A stretch of 64,000 nucleotides of DNA, from contig NZ_VCIW01000001.1 of the NCBI RefSeq assembly GCF_005765165.1, forward strand, positions 496,001 to 560,000, written 5' to 3'. A model generated the notes under the pieces. That model was given only the letters and a program-made list of their open reading frames with translations, was not told the origin of the DNA and did no database searches. Shown here piece after piece: positions 44,100 through 53,035 of this stretch. Within the stretch, counting starts at the first letter, position 1. Each line of letters opens with the position of its first letter. The position numbers were made by a program, and so were the translations under genes. The stretch comes from Paenibacillus antri. Its GTDB lineage: Bacteria; Bacillota; Bacilli; Paenibacillales; YIM-B00363.

Positions 44100-45629
44100 C
44101 TATTCCTTCTTCTCTTCCGGCTTCGGCTCCGGCTCCACGAATTCGCCCTTCAACCGGAGGACGAGCTCTTCGAGTCCGAGATTGACCGCTTCTTCGATTT
44201 CCGCCACTTGGGAGGCGGGCTCCAAATTTTGATCGTAGAAGCCGACGTTCGGAATGAGCGCGAGACCTTGGTGAACGTTGCCTTGCATCTGCTGCCCGAT
44301 GAACGCGAGATCGGACACGCCGTAATTTTTCAGCTGCTTGATGATTTCGAGCGATTCGTCGTCTCTCAGCTGCGTGAAGGCGATTTCATCCAATCGGATT
44401 TGTTCCTCTTGTTGGGCTTTCCACGCCAGCGCCTCCAAAATGAGCCCCGTCTTATCCAGGTCTTTGTTCGTGACCGGGACGGCCATCGACGGCGCGTCAT
44501 GGCTTACCCAGGAGAGATAGTCGTCCGTGTTGTTGCCCATCGGCATCGGCACGAAGCCGAAGTCGGCTTCCATCTCGTAGATCGGGTCGATGACGCCGCG
44601 TCCTCTGGAGTATGCGAGGAACAGCGCCTTCCCGTCTACGAACGCCTTCACGTAAGCGTCCATGTCTTCGCCTTCGTTCTTCGGGAAGAACGTGTCGCCG
44701 CGCTTCGTCATCTTCTTGATCATGTCGATCGTCTCGAACGCCTTCGGCGTATTGACCGCATACGTCAGCTTGCCGTCGGAAGCGGTTTCGATAATTTTAT
44801 TGCCGGAGGCGAGGTACAGCGCGACGGCGATATCCCAATCATGTCCCGTTGCGAGGCCGTAGCGGTCGTTGCTGTCCATGACGCCGTCGCCGTTGGCGTC
44901 CCGCTTCGCCGCCTGCTCCATCTCCAGCATTTTCTCGAACGTCCATTGTTTATTGGCCACCAAATCGTACGGGTTTTCGAGGCCCAGCTCTTCGATAATG
45001 CTCTTGTTGAACGCGAGCACCCACACTTCGTCGCCTTGATTCGCGAACGGAGCGGCGACGCCGAACGTCCGGCCGTCGTACGTGAGCAGGTTCGACGTGT
45101 TGTATTCCTTCCAGTACGCGTTATCTAACTGCAAGTTCGGAATGGTGTTCATGTCGACGAGCCGCTTGCCGTTAATATGCCGCCCCAATTCCCAAGTCGG
45201 CGTCACGATGATGTCCGCGTACTTGTCGCCCGCCAGCACCGCCGCGCTGAACTCCTCCTCGGAATGCTTGCGCAGCTCGATCTTGACGTTATATGTCTCT
45301 TCGACCCAGCGAATCCGTTCGAGGATCGCGTTCGCGAGATCGGAGCTGCCCTCCGGCGGGAACCACCGGTTCGCGTTGTTGTCGGCGACGACGAACTTGT
45401 AACCGCCGAGATCCTGCACCGGCGGAGCGCCGTCGCCCTCCGCGGCCGGCTGTTCGGCCGTCTCTCCGGCCGGCTCCGCCGGGGGCTCTTCCGCCGGCTG
45501 CGAATCCGCCGGCTCCGGGGCCGGATCGGCTCCCGCGTCTCCCCCTCCGCCTCCCGTGCAACCGCTTGCAAGAACGGAAATCAATAATACCGCCGACAAC
45601 AGCCACGCCCATTGTTTTTTCTTCGCCAT
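44100..45629 (-). CDS. Extracellular solute-binding lipoprotein
   Basis: 509 residues. The signal peptide ends in LASGC (C24), so it is a lipoprotein; a Pro/Glu/Ala-rich spacer (30-70) follows. The solute-binding domain starts at YKFVVADNNANRW. An EF-hand-like calcium loop DANGDGVMDSND (around 255-266) and the flanking RYGLATG are typical of Paenibacillus binding proteins for oligosaccharides. It is the first gene of the ten-gene operon and lies behind a strong promoter with an embedded operator. Confidence 0.88.
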   Translation of the reverse strand: MAKKKQWAWLLSAVLLISVLASGCTGGGGGDAGADPAPEPADSQPAEEPPAEPAGETAEQPAAEGDGAPPVQDLGGYKFVVADNNANRWFPPEGSSDLANAILERIRWVEETYNVKIELRKHSEEEFSAAVLAGDKYADIIVTPTWELGRHINGKRLVDMNTIPNLQLDNAYWKEYNTSNLLTYDGRTFGVAAPFANQGDEVWVLAFNKSIIEELGLENPYDLVANKQWTFEKMLEMEQAAKRDANGDGVMDSNDRYGLATGHDWDIAVALYLASGNKIIETASDGKLTYAVNTPKAFETIDMIKKMTKRGDTFFPKNEGEDMDAYVKAFVDGKALFLAYSRGRGVIDPIYEMEADFGFVPMPMGNNTDDYLSWVSHDAPSMAVPVTNKDLDKTGLILEALAWKAQQEEQIRLDEIAFTQLRDDESLEIIKQLKNYGVSDLAFIGQQMQGNVHQGLALIPNVGFYDQNLEPASQVAEIEEAVNLGLEELVLRLKGEFVEPEPKPEEKKE

Positions 45630-45698
45630 AACCCCGTATCTCCCCTCGATACCAAAATTGTACTTAATTTGAAAATAACTCCATTAACTACACTTCAT

Positions 45699-45727
45699 AC
45701 ACTAGCTCGCACGCAGTGATATGTCAA
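45699..45727 (-). promoter_or_regulatory. Promoter with operator for the mannan transport operon
   Basis: On the minus strand TTGACA (45722-45727) and TAGTGT (45699-45704) are 17 bases apart. The -35 box is embedded in TTGACATATCA, matching the operator-like sites at 48306-48317 and 48420-48431. About 70 bases separate it from the first start codon. The remaining 45630-45867 gap shows nothing else convincing. Confidence 0.75.
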
Positions 45728-45867
45728 CATATTATTTTTGCCTTTTTCCGCAATCTTCGTGTTGACTCAGGAAGGCCGAAACCCTTATTACACAAGGATT
45801 ATGCGTAATATGAAGCAGGGCGAAAGCCTCCCCAGTCAATCGAACTTGATATGACAAGACGCTGCGA

Positions 45868-46932
45868 TTACGCCCCTTCGGCTTGCCGAATCCGGCCGGC
45901 CGCTTCCAGCGCGGACATCGTCTCCAGCAGGATGATCCCGCTGAGCTGCGTGCTTAACTCCACTTCGCCGGACGTTCGCGCGTCCCATCGTTCCCCGAAC
46001 AACGCCCCCTCGCCGTCGAACGCGTTGTCCCAAAGCGACGCCGCATTGGCGCCGATAACGCCGGCGATGTCGAGACCGTCCCCCGCCGTCAGCGCGAGCT
46101 CGCCGGCATACCGGACGAGAATGCCCTTGAACAGGCCGCCGTCCCCCTTGCCTTCCGCCGGGAACAAGCTCGTTCGATGTTCCGCGAGCTCCGCGACGGC
46201 CGCCCGCCAGGTGCGCGCGGCGTCCTCGAGATAGGCCCCGTCGCCCGTCAGACGGTGCAGCTCGACGGCGGCGCCGATAAAGACGCCTTGGCAGTACGTA
46301 AATTTCCAATCCTTATCGATTCTGCCATCCCCTAACCGATTCGCCCCGTCCCAGACGAAGCCGGTTTGCGGATCGACGAGGGTGCGCTTCACCCAATCGT
46401 AAATGCGCTTCGCCCAGGCCAGGTCGTCCTCGTCGCCGAACGCCGCGTACAGGCGCGCGGCCAATATCGCGGCGGGCGCGTTCGCCGGCGTATTTTTATA
46501 GTCGAGCTGCGTCTTCTGCCACGCGATGCCGCCCCCCACATGGTCGTTCCAGCCCGTCTTGATGTCCTCCCACAGCTCCAGCGCGGCAGCCTTGTAGGAC
46601 TCCTCGCCCGTCGCTAAGAATGCGCGGAGCCAGCCGATCGCCATCCACTCCATGTCGTCGTACAAGTTGTTCGGCCAGGCGCCTCCGTTCCGCCGAAGCA
46701 GTCCCCGGTGCAGCGATGCGAGCCGTTCCCGATAGACGGCGGCCCCCGTTCGGTTCCAGCCGTCCGTCAACGTCTCCACCGCATGCGCCATCCACCAGTA
46801 ATGGAAGATCGTGTTGCACGCGCCGTCCGGACACGGCGTCCGAATGTTGTACATTTCAATGTCTTCGTTCCAAAACTTCTCGTCCAGCTCGCGCTGGGCG
46901 CGTTCGGCTCTCGCTCCCCACATTCCCGTCAT
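45868..46932 (-). CDS. GH76 alpha-1,6-mannanase, cytoplasmic
   Basis: 354 residues; GGAGGAGG upstream of the ATG. No signal peptide. The GH76 signature LYDDMEWMAIG carries the catalytic pair D92-D93, and NAPAAILAARLYAAFGD matches the lipoprotein paralogue at 31474. It begins 18 bases after the GH125 gene, so the two are co-transcribed. Lacking an export signal, it would cleave imported manno-oligosaccharides. Confidence 0.88.
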   Translation of the reverse strand: MTGMWGARAERAQRELDEKFWNEDIEMYNIRTPCPDGACNTIFHYWWMAHAVETLTDGWNRTGAAVYRERLASLHRGLLRRNGGAWPNNLYDDMEWMAIGWLRAFLATGEESYKAAALELWEDIKTGWNDHVGGGIAWQKTQLDYKNTPANAPAAILAARLYAAFGDEDDLAWAKRIYDWVKRTLVDPQTGFVWDGANRLGDGRIDKDWKFTYCQGVFIGAAVELHRLTGDGAYLEDAARTWRAAVAELAEHRTSLFPAEGKGDGGLFKGILVRYAGELALTAGDGLDIAGVIGANAASLWDNAFDGEGALFGERWDARTSGEVELSTQLSGIILLETMSALEAAGRIRQAEGA

Positions 46933-46950
46933 CCGAACCCTCCTCCTTCG

Positions 46951-48243
46951 TTACGTTCGAACGCGAACCCCGCAAATATCGAGCGCCAGCTCGCAAAACA
47001 GCATATTGGCCCAGGAAAACCATTCGCGCGTGTACCGGCTCGGATCGTCCTTGTGGAAGCCCTCGTGCATCATGCCCTTCCCCGCGTCGGTGCGAACCAT
47101 CGCGTCGAGCTGCGCTTCTTTCTCCTCCGCCGTCGCGGCGGTCAGTCCCTGCATCGCGAGGCCGATATGCCAAATGTAATCCGTCGGCGTATGCGGACTT
47201 CCGACGCCCGCCGCGGCGGCGCCCCGGTAGAAGTACGGGTTCCGATCGCTCAACACGAACTCGCGCGTATTCCGGTAGATCGGGTCGTCCGCCGAGCAGT
47301 ACCCGAGATACGGAATCGACAGCAGGCTCGGCACATTGGCGTCGTCCATCAGCGCATGCCGGCCCATGCCGTCGGTTTCGTACGCGAACATCTCCCCGAA
47401 TTCCGGATGACGAACAATGCCGTGCGTTCGGATTCCCTCGTCGATGTCCGCCGCCAGCGCCGCCGCATCCGCCTCGAGCGCGGCATCCCGCAGCACGTCG
47501 CGCGCGATTTCCTGCACGTACCGAAGCGCGACGACCGCGAACATGTTCGAAGGGATCAAATAGCCGTACGTGCAAGCGTCGTCGCTCGGCCGAAAGCCGG
47601 ACCAGGTCATGCCGGTATACGCGGTCGGCGCTCCCTTGCCGTCCCGGGTCAGCGTATCGGTGGCGGGGCAGTTCCGGCGTTGGAACCGGTAAGCCGAATC
47701 CGTCTCGTGACGCTGCTCCCTCTTCCACAACGCCAGGATCGTCCGTACGCCCTTTACGAAATCGCCTTGGAAGTGATCGGTTCGACCGCTGTTTTTCCAA
47801 AACAAATAACTGAGCTGGATCGGGTAACAGAGCGAATCGATCTCGTATTTTCTCTCCCATACCCAGGGGCTCATCTCGGTTTCGTCCGATTGGTGGCCTC
47901 TCCCGTCGGCGGATTCATTGAAAGCGTTCGCATAAGGATCCCGCAGCAAGCACTCGAACTGGCGGTCGATCAAGCCCTTGATCATGTCCGCCACGTCCCG
48001 ATCGCTGGACGCGAGCAATAAATAAGGCCGCACCTGCGCGGCGGAGTCGCGAAGCCACATGGCGGGGATATCTCCCGTGATGACGAACGTCGTCCCGTCC
48101 GGCTTTCTTTGAATCGTCGTTTCCAATGTGTTGCGGATACAGGTTTCGAACATGCGCGCCGCCCTCGGCCGGTCCTTCATCGCGTCGGCAACGACCCTGA
48201 CGAGGGGCTGCACGACGGCCGAGGCATCTTTCGTTATCTCCAT
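46951..48243 (-). CDS. GH125 exo-alpha-1,6-mannosidase
   Basis: 430 residues; GGAGG upstream of the ATG. The GH125 signature [20 protein letters not shown] (residues 56-75) is complete, and further family words ([33 protein letters not shown]) follow. GH125 enzymes remove terminal alpha-1,6-mannose from oligosaccharides. There is no signal peptide, so it acts in the cytoplasm together with the downstream GH76. First gene of a two-gene operon transcribed from the promoter at 48289-48317, divergent from the GntR regulator. Confidence 0.9.
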   Translation of the reverse strand: MEITKDASAVVQPLVRVVADAMKDRPRAARMFETCIRNTLETTIQRKPDGTTFVITGDIPAMWLRDSAAQVRPYLLLASSDRDVADMIKGLIDRQFECLLRDPYANAFNESADGRGHQSDETEMSPWVWERKYEIDSLCYPIQLSYLFWKNSGRTDHFQGDFVKGVRTILALWKREQRHETDSAYRFQRRNCPATDTLTRDGKGAPTAYTGMTWSGFRPSDDACTYGYLIPSNMFAVVALRYVQEIARDVLRDAALEADAAALAADIDEGIRTHGIVRHPEFGEMFAYETDGMGRHALMDDANVPSLLSIPYLGYCSADDPIYRNTREFVLSDRNPYFYRGAAAAGVGSPHTPTDYIWHIGLAMQGLTAATAEEKEAQLDAMVRTDAGKGMMHEGFHKDDPSRYTREWFSWANMLFCELALDICGVRVRT

Positions 48244-48288
48244 GATCCGAACTCCTCCCTGAATCTTCCATACGACCTACTACACAAC

Positions 48289-48317
48289 ATACTATTTGCG
48301 ATGTATCAATATGTCAA
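48289..48317 (-). promoter_or_regulatory. Promoter with operator for the GH125-GH76 operon
   Basis: On the minus strand TTGACA (48312-48317) and TAGTAT (48289-48294) are 17 bases apart. The -35 box lies in TTGACATATTGA (48306-48317), nearly identical to the site before the transport operon. Repressor binding here would block polymerase. Confidence 0.75.
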
Positions 48318-48419
48318 TATACTAAATTACGACATGTTGCAGCGCCCTTCCGCAGCCGGAACGCGGTAACCCCGCCGCTTTATGAATTTAGTTGCCGAAT
48401 CGCGAATAAAGTTTTATAG

Positions 48420-48431
48420 TTGATATATCAA
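48420..48431 (+). promoter_or_regulatory. Operator-like dyad before the regulator gene
   Basis: TTGATATATCAA is a perfect 12-base palindrome 26 bases before the regulator start codon. It is the symmetric form of the sequences at 45717-45727 and 48306-48317, suggesting autoregulation by the GntR/LacI protein. Confidence 0.65.
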
Positions 48432-48457
48432 TGCATCGAAGCGAGGCAGGAAAACCT

Positions 48458-49594
48458 ATGGACATCCCTCGGTACGAACGGATCTTCAACCACCTGTATC
48501 AGAAAATTAAAGAGGGCGAGCTGAAGGCAGGCGATCGCGTGCCGTCGGAGAAGGAGCTGGCGGTCCAGTTCAACGTCAGCCGCATCACGTCCAAGAAAGC
48601 GCTGGAGCTGCTGTCGCAGTATAAGCTCGTCGAGAGAATTCAGGGGAGAGGCTCCTTCGTCGCCGACGCGCCTCCGGATGTGCAGGACGTCGCGTCGGGG
48701 CGCCATGCCGACGGCGCGGAAGAGAAGCGCGACGACGACGAGTGGCGAACGGTCGGGCTCGTGCTGCCCGACTTCGCGGATTCGTTCGGGGCCGATCTCG
48801 TTCGGGGCATCGAGGAGCAATGCGCGTCGAACGGATGCCGGATGATGATCAAGCTTACGTACGACAACCGGGAGAACGAGCAGGAAGCCATCCGCTCCTT
48901 CGTTCGGTGGGGCGTCGACGGCTTGATCGTATTCCCCGGACACGGCGAACATTACAATTCCGAAATATTGCGGCTCGTGCTGGACCGCTTCCCTCTCGTC
49001 TTGGTCGACCGATATTTGAAGGGGATTCCCGCCAATGCCGTGTATACCGACAATTGGAAAGCGGCCTTCGACCTTACGAACCTATTGCTGGACAAGGGGT
49101 TCCGCGAAGTCGGCTTCTTATCCGTTCCGGCCGAAAACACGACCGCGGTCGAAGACCGGCTGAGGGGCTACACCGACGCCTGCATTCAGCGCGGCTGGAC
49201 GCCCATGCCCGACCATCTCTTGACGAGCCTGTACAGCTCGTTGCCGCAATCGTTCGATACCGCCAACGTCCAGATCGACCTCGATACCGTGCGCCGGTTC
49301 GTGGACATGAATCCGGAGATGTCCGCCTTCGTCGTCGCCGAATACAATCTGGCCCTCGTTCTGCGGGAGGTTCTCCTGTCGAGGGGGAGCCGCATTCCCG
49401 ACGACTTCCAGATCGTCTGCTTCGATTCGCCCGGACAGCCGCTCGGCCCGCCGCTGTTTACGCATGTGCGGCAGAACGAGCGGGAAATCGGGCGCAGGGC
49501 GGTCGAGGTGCTGATCGACCTGTTGAACCGCGAGGACACCGAGCTGCATCATATCGTCGGGCACGATATCGTGCTCGGCTCATCTACGAAGTGA
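48458..49594 (+). CDS. GntR-type regulator with LacI-like sugar-binding domain
   Basis: 378 residues from the ATG at 48458, preceded by AGGAAAA; a frame from 48431 would overlap the operator. Residues 1-75 form a GntR winged helix (YQKIKEGELKAGDRVPSEKELA then VSRITSKKALELL). From about 95 a periplasmic-binding-protein-like domain of the LacI family follows (TVGLVLPDFADSFGADLVRGIE, in part), like AraR of Bacillus. Such chimeras repress sugar operons and are released by the sugar. It is divergent from the GH125-GH76 operon, and both mannan promoters carry a common operator-like sequence, so control by an imported mannoside is likely. Confidence 0.88.
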   Translation: MDIPRYERIFNHLYQKIKEGELKAGDRVPSEKELAVQFNVSRITSKKALELLSQYKLVERIQGRGSFVADAPPDVQDVASGRHADGAEEKRDDDEWRTVGLVLPDFADSFGADLVRGIEEQCASNGCRMMIKLTYDNRENEQEAIRSFVRWGVDGLIVFPGHGEHYNSEILRLVLDRFPLVLVDRYLKGIPANAVYTDNWKAAFDLTNLLLDKGFREVGFLSVPAENTTAVEDRLRGYTDACIQRGWTPMPDHLLTSLYSSLPQSFDTANVQIDLDTVRRFVDMNPEMSAFVVAEYNLALVLREVLLSRGSRIPDDFQIVCFDSPGQPLGPPLFTHVRQNEREIGRRAVEVLIDLLNREDTELHHIVGHDIVLGSSTK

Positions 49595-49607
49595 CCCCCG
49601 GGACGCT

Positions 49608-49633
49608 CGCGCCGGCGGCAAGAAGCCGGCGCG
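49608..49633 (+). terminator. GC-rich hairpin after the regulator
   Basis: CGCGCCGGC and GCCGGCGCG form a perfect 9-base stem around GGCAAGAA, 14 bases after the regulator stop. No T run follows, so it may be only a structural or weak terminator. The rest of the 49595-49868 gap holds the unmapped promoter of the dockerin gene. Confidence 0.45.
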
Positions 49634-49868
49634 CGGCGGACTGGGATTCTAGCGAAAATCCCCCCCACTCTCCGTCCACGGCGCCACGGCGCCTCACCGA
49701 CATTTTCCGACATTTCTCGCGCGTGAAAAACACTTGCCTCCGGGACTTCCGCACCATATAATGCGAATATCTTTTTCGAATACTGTGATAGATGTTTTCG
49801 TGCGTCTGGAACCATTTTCCCAATTCACCCCCCACTCATCACACCTCAACGTAAGGACGGGAATCATC

Positions 49869-52800
49869 ATGAAGCTCAGCTCTAGGCGCAAGCGAACCAA
49901 GGAGATCAGTCTGCTGCTCAGCGGCGCGCTGCTCGTCACTCTTCCTCTAGGAAACTACCATGCCCATGCATCGTCCGTTTCCCCTCTGAAGAAGATTATC
50001 GTTTCGGAAAACGCATCCTGGATGCAACCCGCCCTCCAAGTCGACGGCATGACCGTCCGCGCGGACCTCGCAGGCCGGTTTCCGCTTCTCTCTTCCGCTG
50101 CCGTATTTACGGCGGATTCGTCCTCCCAAGACGTGCTGCAAGTTAGCGTCGTCGACGGTCATCTGAAGCTCGCCGTCCTCAAGGAAGGCACGGCGACGGT
50201 CACGGTCACCGGCAACGACGGGGTGCACCCGGCGATCGTCGACACGGTGCAGGTAACGATACATAAGCGCGGCGACATTACCGGCGACGGCACGATCGAT
50301 CAGGCCGATTCGCTGTTCATCCAGCAGGTCGTGAAGGGGCTCGTCACGCCTTCCGCCGAAGATATGGAACGCCTCGACTTGAACGGGGACGGCAAGGTGA
50401 CGTCGGCGGACGCGACCGCCGCGATGAGCTTGTATTTGTCGCAGAAGAAGGGAACCGTCCCGAACGAATACCATATGACGTTGACGGATGTGAACGATGC
50501 GCCGATCGCTTACGGCATCGCGTTCGCGGGCACGGCGGAGGTCGGGCAGACCGTGACCGGCAGCCACCATTACATAGACGCGGAGCAGGATGCCGAAGCG
50601 GCGACGGCGGTGCAGTGGTATCGCGGAACGCTCGCGGACGGCTCGGATCGCGAGGCGATCGCCGGCGCGACGTCCGCATCTTATACGCTGCAGATGGCCG
50701 ACGGCGGCAAGTACTTGTTCTACGGCGTGACGCCGAAGGCTGCGACAGGGGTTCCGGCCGGGACGGCCGCGATCAGCGCGGGTACGCTCGTGCCGATCCC
50801 GGACACGACCGCGCCGACGATCCTCGGCGTAACGCCGCTCGACAACGCGACGGGCGTCGCGCTGGACGGCTCGCTCGCGATCGCGTTCGACGAGCCCGTC
50901 GCAGCCGTTGCGGGGAAGTACGCGAAGATCTACAAGAGCGCCGATCATACCGAGGTTGCCTCCTATGACGTTTCGGATGCGGCCCATGTCGTCGTGACGG
51001 GCGCCGATGTCGAAGTGAAAGGCTTATCGCTCGCAAGCCTTACGGAGTATTACGTGGCGGTCGAAGCCGGCGCGTTCCGGGATCTCGCCGGCAACCCGCA
51101 CGCCGGGTTAAGCGGCCCGACGACGTGGAGCTTCGCGACGAAGGACGTCGTGGCGCCGACCGCGCTGCAGTTCGCGCCGGTCGGCGGCGACCCGAGCGCG
51201 CCGTACGTCGGTGCGCTGACGATCGCGTTCGACGAGCTCGTGACCGGCGTCGCCGGCAAGACCATTGCGGTGCGCCTCGCCGCGACCGACGCCGCGGTCG
51301 CGACGTACGACGCCGCCGATGCGGCGAAGGTCGCCGTGAGCGCGACTGTGTCGGGCAGCCGCGCGACGATCGCGAACCCGGGCCTCGCCGCAGGCACGGC
51401 GTACTACGTCGAAGTCGAAGCCGGCGCGTTCGTAGATGCCGCGGGCAACGGTTACGCGGGGATCTCGGGCAACACCGGATGGAGCTTCGAGACGGTGGAC
51501 GACATCGCCCCGACAGTCGCGTCGGTCGCACCGAACGCGAATGCGGCCGGGGTAGCCGCGAACGCGCCGCTGACGATCGCGTTCGACGAAGCGGTCACGC
51601 CGGTCAGCGGCAATTCAGTGGTGCTGTACGACGCTTCGAACGACAGCGTCGTCGGTACGTTCGACGTCGGGGACTCCACCGTCGTCTCGCTCGCCGGGAA
51701 GACGGCGACGATCGCCGCCCCGGGCTTGTCCGAGAACAAGATGTATTATGTTGAGGTTCCCGCCGGCGCCTTCGTTGATGCAGCAGGCAATCCGTTCGCC
51801 GGCTTAATCGGGAAGGCGTCGTGGAGCTTTGCGACGGTGGACACGATCGCGCCGACAGTCGTCTCGACGCTGCCGGTCGATGACGCCGCGTCCGCCTCGG
51901 CGGGCATGGTACTCGCGATGATTTTCAGCGAGAAGGTCACCGCAGCGGCGGATAAGACGATTACGGTGTACGACGCGGCCGACGACTCCGTCCTGAAGAC
52001 GTATCAGGCGAGCGAGATGTCGTTCGTCGGCTTGACCGGCACGCTGCAAAACCCGGGCTTAGCGGTCGGCAAGGACTACTATGTGCAGATGGATGCGGGC
52101 GCCTTCGAAGACTCGGCCGGCAATCCGATCGACGCGATCGAGGATAAGACGACGTGGAATTTCTCGACGTCCGTTCCGCTCAGCATCGATGTGACGCTCG
52201 ACGCGAACAACGATCCGGTGGACGAAATCACTCTCGACGGCGCGGCGTTATATGTGACCGCGACCGGCGGAACGTTCAAGGAAGACTTGTCGGAAGCGGA
52301 CTTCGCGGTCAACAATGCGCCGCCCGGAACGAGCGTCTTCGCCGCCGGGAAGTTACTTGACGACCAAGCCTTCCTCTTCTTGACGAATGACGGAACGGAC
52401 TTCGACGTCGACTATAACGGCGTGACGATAACCGCGCTGGCGAGTGCTTTCGAGAACGGCACGGAGTCGGCGACGTCGAATACATTCGCCGTCCAACCTG
52501 TCATCGAGCCGAATTCGCTGATCGTCTCCGAAGTATTCGTCGGAAGCAGCAATGATAGATTTGCTATCGAGTTGTATTCGCCTGTCGAACTGACTGGTTA
52601 CCAAATCGAGGTGTACCAATACGTTCCGAACCCGAGTCGGATCGAAGTTTCCGCGTTGACCGCGCCGACGATCAACGCAAACCGGACGTATCATATCATC
52701 AACAGTCTGTTCTACGACTTCATGGATTTATTCGACTATCGGATGAGCTTCATCTATGGCTACAACCTCGAAGTGCCTTCCACGTGGGCGGACGCGACGC

Positions 52801-53012
52801 TGAATGCGATCGTCGTGAAGAAGGACGGACAAGTCGTCGACATGGTCGGCGATCCTACGGCGACCGGTCCGAGACCGATCGTCGAGATGAACAAAACCAA
52901 AGTCCGCAGAGCCGACGTGCCCGGCGGGTCGAACGTCTATCGCCCGAACCAGTGGATCACGTATTCGAGCGCCCAGCTTCTTGAGCAATACGGCAAACAC
53001 ACGCAGCAATAA
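49869..53012 (+). CDS. Secreted dockerin and Ig-repeat surface protein with lamin-tail domain
   Basis: 1047 residues from the ATG at 49869, the first methionine before a clear signal peptide (KRTKEISLLLSGALLVTLPLG, shown only in part); upstream residues in the frame do not look like protein. An Ig-like region (40-130) is followed by a dockerin-like pair of calcium loops at 134-195: DITGDGTIDQAD and DLNGDGKVTSAD. Four Big_5/SbsA-type Ig domains follow, each beginning (D)xxAPT and ending in LxGxxxWSF. The C-terminus (about 880-1040, with SLIVSEVFVGSSNDRFAIEL) resembles a lamin-tail domain. There is no SLH domain, so anchoring may be through the cohesin-SLH protein encoded 23 bases downstream. 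Dockerin placed inside rather than at the end is unusual. Confidence 0.82.
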   Translation: MKLSSRRKRTKEISLLLSGALLVTLPLGNYHAHASSVSPLKKIIVSENASWMQPALQVDGMTVRADLAGRFPLLSSAAVFTADSSSQDVLQVSVVDGHLKLAVLKEGTATVTVTGNDGVHPAIVDTVQVTIHKRGDITGDGTIDQADSLFIQQVVKGLVTPSAEDMERLDLNGDGKVTSADATAAMSLYLSQKKGTVPNEYHMTLTDVNDAPIAYGIAFAGTAEVGQTVTGSHHYIDAEQDAEAATAVQWYRGTLADGSDREAIAGATSASYTLQMADGGKYLFYGVTPKAATGVPAGTAAISAGTLVPIPDTTAPTILGVTPLDNATGVALDGSLAIAFDEPVAAVAGKYAKIYKSADHTEVASYDVSDAAHVVVTGADVEVKGLSLASLTEYYVAVEAGAFRDLAGNPHAGLSGPTTWSFATKDVVAPTALQFAPVGGDPSAPYVGALTIAFDELVTGVAGKTIAVRLAATDAAVATYDAADAAKVAVSATVSGSRATIANPGLAAGTAYYVEVEAGAFVDAAGNGYAGISGNTGWSFETVDDIAPTVASVAPNANAAGVAANAPLTIAFDEAVTPVSGNSVVLYDASNDSVVGTFDVGDSTVVSLAGKTATIAAPGLSENKMYYVEVPAGAFVDAAGNPFAGLIGKASWSFATVDTIAPTVVSTLPVDDAASASAGMVLAMIFSEKVTAAADKTITVYDAADDSVLKTYQASEMSFVGLTGTLQNPGLAVGKDYYVQMDAGAFEDSAGNPIDAIEDKTTWNFSTSVPLSIDVTLDANNDPVDEITLDGAALYVTATGGTFKEDLSEADFAVNNAPPGTSVFAAGKLLDDQAFLFLTNDGTDFDVDYNGVTITALASAFENGTESATSNTFAVQPVIEPNSLIVSEVFVGSSNDRFAIELYSPVELTGYQIEVYQYVPNPSRIEVSALTAPTINANRTYHIINSLFYDFMDLFDYRMSFIYGYNLEVPSTWADATLNAIVVKKDGQVVDMVGDPTATGPRPIVEMNKTKVRRADVPGGSNVYRPNQWITYSSAQLLEQYGKHTQQ

Positions 53013-53035
53013 GCTGCTCCAGGGAGGAACTGATC

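Noticed and set aside
49734-49868. Upstream extension of the dockerin gene
   Set aside because: The residues before MKLSSRRKRT would hide the signal peptide, and an AAGGA-like site precedes the ATG at 49869.
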